A DNA stretch of 64,000 nt from an uncultured Collinsella sp. (GTDB taxonomy: Bacteria > Actinomycetota > Coriobacteriia > Coriobacteriales > Coriobacteriaceae), in NCBI GenBank assembly GCA_900549455.1, contig UROM01000001.1, forward strand, positions 1 through 64,000, given 5' to 3'. Under the pieces are notes generated by a model. The model ran no database searches. It was not told the DNA's origin and saw only the letters and a list, made by a program, of their open reading frames with translations. Made by a program: the position numbers and the translations under genes. Positions 54,536 to 64,000 of this stretch are shown in pieces. Positions within the stretch are counted from its first letter, which is position 1, and every line of letters begins with the position of its first letter.

Positions 54536-54678
54536 AGATAAGAAATCTTATATGAATTGACTTAGATTTTGTATATTCCGGCCCATAAGGGGATACACTA
54601 CATCCTGAAAGACAAGCCGAAGCGCCGCGCGACAGATCGTCGAGGCGGCGCGAACGCAAAAGAGAGAGGGAATTTCTA

Positions 54679-56571
<1,893 letters not shown>

Positions 56572-56573
56572 TC

Positions 56574-57416
56574 ATGTCCGCCCGTAAAGCTCGCACGGAG
56601 GCGGCTACCGCTGGCGCCGCCCCCGTTGACTCTGAGGAGAAGGACGTGAAGATTCCCGTAGAGGCCGTCGACGATACCGAGGTCAACGAGACCGAGGCCG
56701 CCGAGGCTGCCGAGAACCAGGTAGAGGATTCCAACAAGGAGGCGACGATGACCGAGGACGAGATGGTGGAAGCCGCTATCCGCGCCGGTGAGGAAGCCGC
56801 CGACAACGACTTTAAGCTCAAGTTCGAGCAGGCCCAAAAGGAGCTTGCCGACGTGCGCAACGAGCTCGATGCTGCGGCAGAGGCCCAGAAGGCCGCCGAG
56901 GACAAGGCAAAGGACGCCACCGAGCGCACCGCCCGTCTACAGGCCGACTGGGAGAACTTCCGTCGCCGCACCGCCAACGAGCGCATCGCCGAGCGCGAGC
57001 GCGCGACCGAGAAGCTCGTCACTGCGCTGCTGCCGGTGGTTGACGATATCGAGCGTGCAATCGACCATGCCCGTAGCCAGGAGCTTTCCGACGATTTTAA
57101 GCAGTTCGTCGATGGCGTTGACGCGGTGCATGCCAAGCTGCTCGATGTGTTTGCGCACGAGGGCGTTGAGCCCATCGACCCCAAGGGCGAGGCGTTCGAT
57201 CCGCTCGAGCACCAGGCCGTGGGGCGTGTCGAGGACGCATCGCAGTACGATGAGACCGTCAACGACGTGTACCAGAAGGGCTACCGCATGGCGGATCGCA
57301 TCCTGCGCTCCGCGATGGTGACGGTGACCTACGGTGGCGAGAAGCGCCCCGCACCGGAGCCCGAAGCGGCGCCCGAGGATGCCGCGGCCGATACGGCCGA
57401 GAGCGCCGAGGAGTAA
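56574..57416 (+). CDS. grpE: Nucleotide exchange factor GrpE
   Basis: 280 residues, starting two bases after the dnaK stop. An unusually long, acidic, low-complexity N-terminal stretch (about 80 residues) comes before a coiled coil (90-130). The GrpE head follows: RLQADWENFRRRTANER, LLPVVDDIERAI and GVEPIDPKGEAFDPLEHQAV. It drives ADP release from DnaK. An internal start (for example MTEDEMVEA) could give a shorter protein. Confidence 0.95.
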   Translation: MSARKARTEAATAGAAPVDSEEKDVKIPVEAVDDTEVNETEAAEAAENQVEDSNKEATMTEDEMVEAAIRAGEEAADNDFKLKFEQAQKELADVRNELDAAAEAQKAAEDKAKDATERTARLQADWENFRRRTANERIAERERATEKLVTALLPVVDDIERAIDHARSQELSDDFKQFVDGVDAVHAKLLDVFAHEGVEPIDPKGEAFDPLEHQAVGRVEDASQYDETVNDVYQKGYRMADRILRSAMVTVTYGGEKRPAPEPEAAPEDAAADTAESAEE

Positions 57417-57421
57417 TTGAG

Positions 57422-57452
57422 AAGGGCCCCGGGGCAACACCCGGGGCCCTTT
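57422..57452 (+). terminator. Hairpin between grpE and dnaJ
   Basis: AAGGGCCCCGGG (57422-57433) pairs with CCCGGGGCCCTT (57440-57451), followed by TTC. It probably lowers read-through from dnaK-grpE into dnaJ-hspR. Confidence 0.8.
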
Positions 57453-57524
57453 CTGGCCTAGTGCCATATGAAAGCATGAGCCGCCGTCCGCAGGGGCGGC
57501 GGATATAACAGGAGAGGAGCTACG

Positions 57525-58490
57525 ATGGCTGCAGGCAAAACCTTCTATGACATCCTGGGCGTATCCAAGAGCGCCTCCGACAAAGAGATCAAGAGCGCGT
57601 TTCGCAAGCTCGCGCAAAAATATCACCCCGATGCCGGCGGCGACGAGGCCAAGTTTAAGGAGATTAGTGAGGCCTACGAGACGCTTTCGGACGAGAAGAA
57701 GCGCAAAGAGTACGACCAGATGCTCATGTTCGGCGGCATGCCGGGCGCGGGCGGCGCGTATAGCGGTGGCTACGGCGCCGGTGCCGGCGCGAGCGGTTGG
57801 GGCGATATCTTCGACAGCATCTTCAGCGGCAACGGCGCCTGGGGCAGCGACTGGGGCTCGGGCTTTGCCGGTGCCGCGGGTGCTGCCGGTGCGGGCGCGG
57901 GCCGCAACCGCGCACGCAAGGGCGGCGACCTGTCGCTGACCGTCGATGTGACGGCCGAGGACGCGTTTCGCGGCGTGACGCACAAGGTTACCTACCGCAT
58001 TCCCTCGACGGGCGAGCAGCAGACCATTACGGTCTCGGTGCCTGCGGGTGCGGTCGACGGCGGCAAACTGCGCTACAAGCGTCGTGGCGAGTACGGCGTT
58101 GCCGGCGGCGAGCGCGGCGACCTGGTCGTGACCACGCACGTGGAGGAGCATCCGCTGTTTAAGCGCAAGGGTGCCGACGTGACCATGGAGGTGCCGATCT
58201 CGGTCTACGAGGCGGCGCTCGGCTGCACGGTTGATGTGCCCACGCCCGGCGGCGCGACGGTTCGTCTGAAGGTGCCCGCTGGCACCCAGACGGGCAAGAA
58301 GTTCCGCTTTAAGGAGATGGGTGCGCCCGACGTTAAGCATCGCGGCCGCACGGGTGCGCTGCTCGTCGAGATCAAGGTGCAGGTTCCCACGAACCTGTCC
58401 GACGATGAGCGCGATGCCATGACCAAGCTGCGCGAGGCCGACACGCGCGATTATCGCGAGAAGGTCAACCGTTACAAGGCGACGTTCTAG
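57525..58490 (+). CDS. DnaJ-type co-chaperone without zinc finger (CbpA-like)
   Basis: 321 residues. J domain 1-70 with the HPD triad in [13 protein letters not shown], a Gly-rich linker (about 75-140), then the two C-terminal beta domains ([61 protein letters not shown]). The four CxxCxGxG zinc repeats of classical DnaJ are absent, so this is a class B protein. It stimulates DnaK ATPase. AGGAGAGGAGC precedes the ATG. A classical DnaJ, if any, must be elsewhere. Confidence 0.92.
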   Translation: MAAGKTFYDILGVSKSASDKEIKSAFRKLAQKYHPDAGGDEAKFKEISEAYETLSDEKKRKEYDQMLMFGGMPGAGGAYSGGYGAGAGASGWGDIFDSIFSGNGAWGSDWGSGFAGAAGAAGAGAGRNRARKGGDLSLTVDVTAEDAFRGVTHKVTYRIPSTGEQQTITVSVPAGAVDGGKLRYKRRGEYGVAGGERGDLVVTTHVEEHPLFKRKGADVTMEVPISVYEAALGCTVDVPTPGGATVRLKVPAGTQTGKKFRFKEMGAPDVKHRGRTGALLVEIKVQVPTNLSDDERDAMTKLREADTRDYREKVNRYKATF

Positions 58491-58563
58491 TTCGGTTGCG
58501 TGGCCCACGGGCTGGCCGCAGGCTTATGATGGAGATGTGCGAGACGGAAAGGGGTCAGGTAGC

Positions 58564-58980
58564 ATGGCCGAGGACAATAGGAACAAACCGCTGTACATGA
58601 TCAGCGTGGCGGCCGAGCTGACCGGCATGCATCCGCAGACTCTGCGCGTCTACGAGTCCAAGGGCCTGGTGAACCCCCAGCGCTCGGGCGGCAACACGCG
58701 TCTGTATTCGCGTGCCGATATCGAGCGCCTGGAGCTCATCAACCAGCTCACCGACGAGGGCATCAACCTTGCCGGCGTGGTGCGCATCCTCGATATGAAG
58801 GAGCGTGCCGAGGAGCGCGAGCGCGAGAACGAAAAGCTCCGTGCTCGCGTGCGCCAGCTCGAGGACGAGCTGCACGAGTACAAGATGCAGAAGAAGATTA
58901 CCGCCCTGGCCCCGCGCGATGGCTCAGTCAACCCCGAGCAAGTCATGCGCAAACTGCTGGGCGCCGGAGGGGATTTGTAG
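58564..58980 (+). CDS. hspR: HspR, MerR-family heat-shock repressor
   Basis: 138 residues from ATG 58564 (MAEDNRNKPLYMISVAAEL). MerR-type winged helix at 10-75 (GMHPQTLRVYESKGLVNPQRSGGNTRLYSRADIERL), then a coiled coil (EERERENEKLRARVRQLEDEL). Last gene of the dnaK operon, as in Streptomyces and mycobacteria, where it represses the operon with DnaK as co-repressor. The stop is followed at once by a nested-hairpin element. Confidence 0.92.
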   Translation: MAEDNRNKPLYMISVAAELTGMHPQTLRVYESKGLVNPQRSGGNTRLYSRADIERLELINQLTDEGINLAGVVRILDMKERAEERERENEKLRARVRQLEDELHEYKMQKKITALAPRDGSVNPEQVMRKLLGAGGDL

Positions 58981-59120
58981 GTTCCGCCGTTCTAACGAAC
59001 GGCGGACCGGTCGACGCTGCGCGCCGCCCAGAGCGACAATTTGTCATTCAAAAGGCAAGGCATGACCAGAAGGTCTATGCCTTGCCTTTTTCATGCCAAC
59101 TTGTTCGCTCTGGACGTCGC
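58981..59120 (+). repeat. Nested-hairpin 3' element, copy 3 (after hspR)
   Basis: First stem 58981-59007 (GTTCCGCCGTTC/GAACGGCGGAC, loop TAAC, one bulge). Outer arms GCGCCGCCCAGAGCGACAA (59021-59039) and TTGTTCGCTCTGGACGTCGC (59101-59120) pair with a few mismatches. Inner stem AAAAGGCAAGGC/GCCTTGCCTTTT (59050-59061, 59079-59090) encloses TGACCAGAAGGTCT. A second GCTCTGGCGGGCTTTCGCTG tail follows at 59158-59177, matching copy 2. The 429-base gap to 59410 holds this, the 27-bp repeat and no gene. Confidence 0.83.
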
Positions 59121-59208
59121 TCGCTGTCCGTCCTCTACCTGCGGCGTTGCCTTGCTCGCTCTGGCGGGCTTTCGCTGTCCGCGCCAAAACATCGGCGTTG
59201 TTATGGGT

Positions 59209-59235
59209 AGTCATTGGGGACGTTCTTAAATGACT
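59209..59235. repeat. 27-bp palindromic repeat, copy 4
   Basis: Identical to copy 3 at 24688, and like it placed about 90 bases after a nested-hairpin element and preceded by GATGGGT or TATGGGT. Confidence 0.78.
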
Positions 59236-59409
59236 AGTCGAAAGGGACACTCTTGCACTAAATCTGCCGGCCCACACCGGGCTCGTCCTTTACTTTACTG
59301 AGATAAAGTGAACGTGCAGATTCGTAACCCACTCGCAACCGTTCTATGGCACGATATTGAACGAATGTATGCTATGCGCCCGAGCCTTTCGGGCAGAGTG
59401 GGAGACAGT

Positions 59410-61710
59410 ATGGTTAAGCTGTACGAGGACGGCATCTACCTGCGCGGCGGCAGCGAGGTTGTGCCTGCGGCCGAGGCTGCCGAGCGCGGTATTACGCAGA
59501 CACCCGAGGATGCCAAGCGTGGCACCATCGCGTATTCGATCCTCCAGGCACACAATACGTCCGGAGACCCCGAGGCGCTCAAGATTCGCTTCGATGCCAT
59601 GGCGAGCCACGACATCACCTTTGTCGGCATCATCCAGACGGCGCGCGCCTCGGGCATGGAGCAGTTCCCGCTGCCCTACGTGCTCACCAACTGCCATAAC
59701 TCGCTGTGCGCCGTGGGCGGCACCATCAACGAGGACGACCACGTCTTTGGCCTTTCGGCTGCCAAGAAGTACGGCGGCATTTTCGTCCCGCCGCACATCG
59801 CCGTCATCCACTCCTTTATGCGTGAGAACTTCGCCGGTTGCGGCAAGATGATCTTGGGCTCCGACTCGCACACCCGCTACGGCGCCCTGGGCACCATGGC
59901 CGTGGGCGAGGGTGGCGGCGAGCTGGCAAAGCAGCTGCTGCGTGACACCTACGATGTTGCCTATCCCGGCGTTGTCGCCATCTACCTCACGGGCGCCCCG
60001 CGCCCCGGCGTCGGTCCGCACGATGTGGCGCTCGCCATCATCAAGGCGGTCTTTGCCAAGGGCTACGTTAAGAACAAGGTCATGGAGTTTGTGGGCCCCG
60101 GCATCGCGAGCATGACGACCGACTACCGCAATGGCGTCGATGTCATGACCACCGAGACGACCTGCCTGTCGAGCATCTGGGCCACCGACGAGGACACGCA
60201 CGCGTTTTTGACCATGCACGGCCGCGGCGACGACTACCGTGAGCTCAAGCCCGCCGATGTTGCCTACTACGACGGCTGCGTCGAGGTCGATCTGTCGAGC
60301 ATCAAGCCCATGATCGCGCTGCCGTTCCATCCTTCCAACGGCTTCGAGATTGACGAGCTCAACGAGAACCTCGAGGACATCCTGCATGAGGTGGAGCTTG
60401 AGGCTGCCAAGATCGGCGAGGGCAAGACGCACTTTAGCCTGCTCGACAAGATCGTCGACGGCAAGCTGCACGTGCAGCAGGGCGTTATCGCCGGCTGCTC
60501 GGGCGGCAACTACGACTCCGTGGTCCAGGCTGCCCGCGTGCTCAAGGGCGCCAACACCGGCTGCGGCGAGTTCTCGCTGTCGGTCTACCCCACGAGCCAG
60601 CCCGTGGCACTCGAGCTTACACGCCGCGGCTATATCTACGACCTTATGGAGGCCGGCGCGATCGTGCGCACGGCATTCTGCGGCCCGTGCTTCGGCGCCG
60701 GCGACACACCCGCCAACAACGGCCTGTCCATCCGCCACACCACGCGCAACTTCCCCAACCGCGAGGGTTCCAAGCCGGGCAATGGCCAGCTGAGCGCCGT
60801 GGCCCTGATGGACGCCCGTTCCATTGCGGCGACGGCTGCCAACGGCGGCGTCCTGACGCCGGCGACCGATCTGCCCGAGGAGACCTGGGACGAGGCCTGC
60901 GAGTATACCTTTGACGACGCGCCGTACAAGAAGCGCGTGTACTGGGGCTTTGGCAAGGCGGAGCCTGCCGACGAGCTGGTCGAGGGTCCCAATATCAAGC
61001 CGTGGCCCGCGATGGAGCCTCTCGGCGACGATATCCTGCTCAAGGTGTGCTCCAAGATCATGGACCCGGTCACCACGACCGACGAGCTCATTCCCTCGGG
61101 CGAGACGAGCTCCTTCCGCTCCAACCCGTTGGGCCTGGCCGAGTTTACTCTCAGCCGCCGCGATCCGGCCTACGTGGGTCGTTCCAAGGAGGTCGACGCG
61201 GTGGAAAAGCGTCGCGTGGCCGGCGAGGCCGCGGGTGACCTGGCGGCGCTTGATGCCGAGCTTGCGGGCGTGTTTGAGGCACTGGCCGGCGCGGGTGTCG
61301 CTGCCGACGCCAAGGCGACCGAGTACGGCTCCATGCTCTATGCCAAGAAGCCCGGTGACGGTTCTGCCCGCGAGCAGGCCGCGAGCTGCCAGCGCGTGAT
61401 TGGCGGCCTGGCCAACATCGTCCACGAGTATGCCACCAAGCGCTATCGCTCCAACGTGATGAACTGGGGCATGGTGCCCTTCCAGATGGAGGCCGAGCCT
61501 AACTTTGAGGTGGGCGACTACGTCTTTGTGCCGGGTATCCGCGCCGCGCTCGATGGCGACCTAAAGGGCATCGCCGCCTACGTGGTGCGCGCCGACGGCA
61601 CGGTCGAGCAGATTGAGCTCTTCATTGCCGACATGACGGCAGAGGAGCGTGCCATCGTCAAGGCCGGCTGCCTGATCAACTACAACAAGTTCAAGGCCGC
61701 TGCCGAGTAA
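59410..61710 (+). CDS. Aconitase-family hydratase
   Basis: 766 residues from ATG 59410 ([19 protein letters not shown]), four bases after GGGAGA; a GTG reading from 59308 adds residues unlike the family. The aconitase fold shows [22 protein letters not shown], the cluster Cys in [12 protein letters not shown] and [10 protein letters not shown], and the C-terminal swivel ([18 protein letters not shown]). It belongs to the YbhJ-like or Clostridia hydratase group rather than classic AcnA, so the exact substrate is not certain. Stand-alone gene; a palindrome follows the stop. Confidence 0.87.
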   Translation: MVKLYEDGIYLRGGSEVVPAAEAAERGITQTPEDAKRGTIAYSILQAHNTSGDPEALKIRFDAMASHDITFVGIIQTARASGMEQFPLPYVLTNCHNSLCAVGGTINEDDHVFGLSAAKKYGGIFVPPHIAVIHSFMRENFAGCGKMILGSDSHTRYGALGTMAVGEGGGELAKQLLRDTYDVAYPGVVAIYLTGAPRPGVGPHDVALAIIKAVFAKGYVKNKVMEFVGPGIASMTTDYRNGVDVMTTETTCLSSIWATDEDTHAFLTMHGRGDDYRELKPADVAYYDGCVEVDLSSIKPMIALPFHPSNGFEIDELNENLEDILHEVELEAAKIGEGKTHFSLLDKIVDGKLHVQQGVIAGCSGGNYDSVVQAARVLKGANTGCGEFSLSVYPTSQPVALELTRRGYIYDLMEAGAIVRTAFCGPCFGAGDTPANNGLSIRHTTRNFPNREGSKPGNGQLSAVALMDARSIAATAANGGVLTPATDLPEETWDEACEYTFDDAPYKKRVYWGFGKAEPADELVEGPNIKPWPAMEPLGDDILLKVCSKIMDPVTTTDELIPSGETSSFRSNPLGLAEFTLSRRDPAYVGRSKEVDAVEKRRVAGEAAGDLAALDAELAGVFEALAGAGVAADAKATEYGSMLYAKKPGDGSAREQAASCQRVIGGLANIVHEYATKRYRSNVMNWGMVPFQMEAEPNFEVGDYVFVPGIRAALDGDLKGIAAYVVRADGTVEQIELFIADMTAEERAIVKAGCLINYNKFKAAAE

Positions 61711-61725
61711 CGCACTTAATTGTCC

Positions 61726-61799
61726 GTCCGGGGCTTACCCTTTCCCGCCCGCTCACGCGCTTCGCGAGGGTCGCGTTCGGGAAAGGGTAAGCCCCGGAC
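61726..61799 (+). repeat. 74-bp palindrome after the hydratase gene
   Basis: 22-base perfect arms 61726-61747 and 61778-61799 (core GGGGCTTACCCTTTCCCG), with GCGCTTCGCG near the centre. It may end the hydratase transcript, though no T tract follows. The 472-base gap to 62182 is otherwise filled with palindromic repeats. Confidence 0.82.
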
Positions 61800-61894
61800 T
61801 ACATTTCTGCATTCTCGTTGGGTCTTGAGGGACGCTAATAAATAGACTTGCTTGATGCCGCCTCTGTTAATGGGGCGGCTTCTTTTTGTCGAAA

Positions 61895-61929
61895 ACCACC
61901 ACAAAGGGGACAGGCACCTTTGTGGTGGT
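61895..61929. repeat. Palindrome family A, copy 1
   Basis: ACCACCACAAAGG and CCTTTGTGGTGGT around GGACAGGCA. Other copies are at 62098-62130, 62962-62996 and 63766-63800. Confidence 0.82.
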
Positions 61930-61939
61930 CCGCGGTTTG

Positions 61940-61994
61940 TCTCGTTCTGTAACAGGTAGACCCTTATTTGCCGAGTAGTTGTTACAAATCTAGA
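61940..61994. repeat. Palindrome family B, copy 1
   Basis: TCTCGTTCTGTAAC and GTTACAAATCTAGA around a 27-base middle; the most decayed copy of the family. Confidence 0.65.
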
Positions 61995-62017
61995 TAAACG
62001 GGCACCGCTGAACAATT

Positions 62018-62076
62018 CATCTCGATCCGTAACATCTGGACCCAAAAACGGCCGCTAGATGTTACAGATTGAGATG
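62018..62076. repeat. Palindrome family B, copy 2
   Basis: CATCTCGATCCGTAACATCT and AGATGTTACAGATTGAGATG (18 of 20 bases pair) around a 19-base middle. Confidence 0.78.
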
Positions 62077-62097
62077 GTGAACGCCGGGGCCGAAGAT

Positions 62098-62130
62098 CAC
62101 CACAAAGGGGCCTGTCCCTTTCGTGGTGGT
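62098..62130. repeat. Palindrome family A, copy 2
   Basis: CACCACAAAGGG and CCCTTTCGTGGTG with GCCTGT between; the middle is in the opposite sense to copy 1. Confidence 0.78.
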
Positions 62131-62182
62131 GGGGCGAGCTCGATGCTGCCGTGCTCGCTGAACGACATTCTAATGAGCGTCT

Positions 62183-62851
62183 CTACAGGATTTCATCTGG
62201 GCTGGCGGGCTTGATTGTTTTGGGGATGCCGAGTTTGGATGACGCGAAATCGTCAACATTGTCCTTAATTCCGTCTTTGGTGTAGACAGTGACCATATAG
62301 GTGCTGTGTCCGAATTCGCCCTTGTCGCGTGTTGCCCAGGCATCCCAGTAGGCGGCCCCGTTTCGCCCTTTGATTTTTCCGACACGGCGGAGTTCTGTTC
62401 GCTTTAATTTCCGGTTGCTATAGATGGTTCGACCGGCTTCCGCGGTGAGCCCGCACTGTCCAAGCAGCTTGTCGAGGACTTGGTTCATGTGGCGCTCATC
62501 GGTGTTTGGTGCGTAGTCGTAGGCGAGGGTGATGGAGTCGAGCGGCTGGTCGTCGATCAGATAGTTTAGCGCCTGAGGTTCAAGGCAGAAATAGGGGGAG
62601 CATCCGTCGACCTTGCCGAGCAACGGTAACTTGGACTGCCAACTTCCGGTGGGAATTGCATATTCGTAGAACACGCCACGGCAGACAAAGGAGAGCGAGG
62701 TGGCACGCGAGCCGGCGTCGATCATCCCGCAAAGATCGAAGGGCGAGGCGATACCAAAAGAAAAGGGCGTGATGACGATAAGGAAGAGCATCACGATGGG
62801 TATGGCGAGAATGGCGATGACGTTGCGACCGGTGGAATGAGACGGCTTCAT
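62183..62851 (-). CDS. Hypothetical membrane-anchored protein
   Basis: 222 residues from ATG 62849-62851 (MKPSHSTGRNVIAILAIPIV), with GGAG five bases upstream. One N-terminal membrane helix (residues 10-30), then a soluble extracellular part with Cys residues (LCGMID, FVCRGVF, GCSPYFCLEP, GQCGLT) and a basic KLKRTELRRVGKIKGRNG segment. No known domain. It faces the 223-residue gene at 63086 across a family A palindrome. Function unknown. Confidence 0.7.
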   Translation of the reverse strand: MKPSHSTGRNVIAILAIPIVMLFLIVITPFSFGIASPFDLCGMIDAGSRATSLSFVCRGVFYEYAIPTGSWQSKLPLLGKVDGCSPYFCLEPQALNYLIDDQPLDSITLAYDYAPNTDERHMNQVLDKLLGQCGLTAEAGRTIYSNRKLKRTELRRVGKIKGRNGAAYWDAWATRDKGEFGHSTYMVTVYTKDGIKDNVDDFASSKLGIPKTIKPASPDEIL

Positions 62852-62961
62852 ATGCGCTCCTCGAGACAAAGATCTGTTGAGGATAGGCAGAAATGGATAT
62901 GTTCAGAGAACAATTCAAGTTTAATCTCATGGCGCGAGATGGTCGACCGTTAGCGTCGAAA

Positions 62962-62996
62962 ACCACCACAAAGGTGCCTGTCCCCCTTGTGGTGGT
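62962..62996. repeat. Palindrome family A, copy 3
   Basis: ACCACCACAAAGG with CCTTGTGGTGGT around TGCCTGTCCC, in the gap between two divergent unknown genes. The bases before it (GTCGAAA) match those before copy 1. Confidence 0.78.
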
Positions 62997-63085
62997 GAGG
63001 AGCACGCGGCTTCTTTTGGTAATAGTGTTAGCTGGCAGTATCATTAGTGCAGGTGGCGAAGGTTTGCATTGTGGGGTGTTTTGCC

Positions 63086-63757
63086 GTGAGCCGTTCTGCC
63101 CGTATTGGATTGATTGTCTTGGCGCTTGCGATCGCTGTGGTTGGCGCGGGCGCTGTCGGTATGGCATTTCTACCTGCTGCGGTGACGGAGCCGGTGGTCA
63201 AGCCTGTGACTCAATCTGTCGAACTTCTGACCGGCGACGACAAGCCCGAGACCATTACCGTTGATTTTGATGAGCAGCCGGCTGTGCTGGGTATTAGCAA
63301 TTATCCGCGTATTCAGCTTGGGGCCATGCGCTATACCACGGATACAAGCCTGATCGATAGGGCGTCCGAGCTACTCAAGGGCAAAACATTTAAGCGTTGG
63401 TACGGATATGCGTCCTATCGGGCAAAAGCGAACGACATGGTTGGCGGATGCCACTCTTCCATCGAGCTGGACACTGCAAACGGCGCAAAGTTATGTGATG
63501 TCTCGTACGATCCGGGCTACGAGGGCAATGAGGGTCCGGGCATCTACATCATGGACGGCGATGTCGCCTATGTCATGGAGGGCGACCAGACCGAGCTCAA
63601 CGATTTTATGGGTCAGTGTATCCAAGATGCCTATAAACAGACCTGCTTGCCTGACCCGCAGACTGCACGCGATAGTGGGTCTGCCCGTACATGGCTGTTC
63701 GAGGATGAGATGCCCTGGACCGTCGAATCGGGAAGTACGGGTTCGGCGAAGGAGTAG
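63086..63757 (+). CDS. Hypothetical secreted or membrane-anchored protein
   Basis: About 223 residues from GTG 63086 (VSRSARIGLIVLALAIAVVG); a GTG at 63047 gives a longer form, and the start is uncertain. One N-terminal membrane helix (residues 5-30), then a soluble part with PETITVDFDEQPAVLGISNY, CHSSIELDTANGAKLCDVSYD and an acidic middle. No known domain. The neighbour at 62183 has the same size and layout but no clear sequence match by eye. Confidence 0.65.
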   Translation: MSRSARIGLIVLALAIAVVGAGAVGMAFLPAAVTEPVVKPVTQSVELLTGDDKPETITVDFDEQPAVLGISNYPRIQLGAMRYTTDTSLIDRASELLKGKTFKRWYGYASYRAKANDMVGGCHSSIELDTANGAKLCDVSYDPGYEGNEGPGIYIMDGDVAYVMEGDQTELNDFMGQCIQDAYKQTCLPDPQTARDSGSARTWLFEDEMPWTVESGSTGSAKE

Positions 63758-63765
63758 AGACCGCG

Positions 63766-63800
63766 ACCACCACAAAGGTGCCTGCCCTCTTTGTGGTGGT
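63766..63800. repeat. Palindrome family A, copy 4
   Basis: ACCACCACAAAGG and TTTGTGGTGGT around TGCCTGCCCT, nine bases after the gene end. Confidence 0.78.
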
Positions 63801-63810
63801 TTTCGGTCTG

Positions 63811-63865
63811 TCTCGATCTGTAACATCTTGGCCGCTAAAAGTGGGCCTGGTGTTACAGATTTAGA
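63811..63865. repeat. Palindrome family B, copy 3
   Basis: TCTCGATCTGTAACA (63811-63825) and TGTTACAGATTTAGA (63851-63865). Confidence 0.78.
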
Positions 63866-63891
63866 TTTTTGATCCGGGTGTTTTCTGTTCG

Positions 63892-63946
63892 TCTCGATTT
63901 GTAACAGATAGAGCTCTATTTGCTGACTAGATGTTACAGATTGAGA
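63892..63946. repeat. Palindrome family B, copy 4
   Basis: TCTCGATTTGTAACA (63892-63906) and TGTTACAGATTGAGA (63932-63946). The last 54 bases of the window show nothing further. Confidence 0.78.
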
Positions 63947-64000
63947 TAGTAAGGGGACGAGGCCGTAGCGGGTGAGCGCACCTGCTTCCTATCTTTCAAT

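Noticed and set aside
59344..61425. 693-codon minus-strand frame across the hydratase
   Set aside because: Antisense shadow with low-complexity Val/Ala/Asp content.
61895..63946. Clustered palindromes considered as a CRISPR array
   Set aside because: Units are of two types, are imperfect, have irregular spacing from tens to hundreds of bases with genes between them, and no cas gene is present.

Overview
The window is two genomes' worth of composition in one piece. Bases 1 to about 6,750 have moderate GC, codon use rich in AAA, GAA and AGA, and a leuB-ilvD-ilvB order typical of Clostridia (Lachnospiraceae-like). From about 6,900 to the end the DNA is GC-rich with strong C/G third positions, and the genes fit Coriobacteriia, most likely Collinsella: an HspR-controlled dnaK operon, an NAD operon ending in niaR, a hyp/nikR cluster, plant-glycoside enzymes, and many intergenic palindromes. 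The switch falls inside one open SPFH gene, so it is either a homologous recombination between related operons or an assembly chimera. The sequence alone cannot decide. Taxon names come from recall and composition, not from a search.

Layout. 1-4.3 kb: ilvB (cut by the window edge), ilvD and leuB for branched-chain amino acids, with a clear promoter. 4.5-10.1 kb: a leftward membrane-associated set resembling B. subtilis ydjGHI (TPM-domain protein, zinc-ribbon membrane proteins, SPFH protein, DUF4428 protein). The zinc-ribbon gene is present twice, once on each side of the composition switch. 10.3-23.7 kb: a carbohydrate island with a DUF1593 nucleoside-hydrolase-like protein, an esterase, PTS EIIBC, two DUF4038-type glycosidases, a TetR regulator with palindromic operators, an MFS transporter, a ROK kinase and a LuxR-type membrane regulator broken by an amber codon. 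23.8-32.5 kb: pyrE, RpiR and AraC regulators, a large glycosidase, a GH1 enzyme, a stand-alone EIIA and a lipoprotein.

32.8-40.7 kb: a HAD phosphatase, hypE-hypD-hypC-hypF-nikR and a small His-rich protein for [NiFe]-hydrogenase maturation and nickel control, then trxA and an unknown gene. 40.8-49.7 kb: an AgrC/AgrA-like two-component system divergent from a 2,213-residue wall-anchored protein with about 460-residue tandem repeats. 49.9-53.8 kb: nadA-nadB-nadC-niaR. 54-59 kb: a ferredoxin and dnaK-grpE-dnaJ-hspR. 59.4-61.7 kb: an aconitase-family hydratase. 61.7-64 kb: two unknown membrane-anchored proteins set among dense palindromic repeats.

The strongest unexplained signal is the intergenic repeat system. 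It includes a nested-hairpin element directly after three different stop codons with paired base changes in the stem, a 27-bp palindrome whose arms also covary, long-arm palindromes with unrelated sequences, and two palindrome families (CCACCACAAAGG and CTCGATCTGTAACA) intermixed at the right end. No REP-associated transposase gene and no CRISPR array or tRNA was seen in the window.
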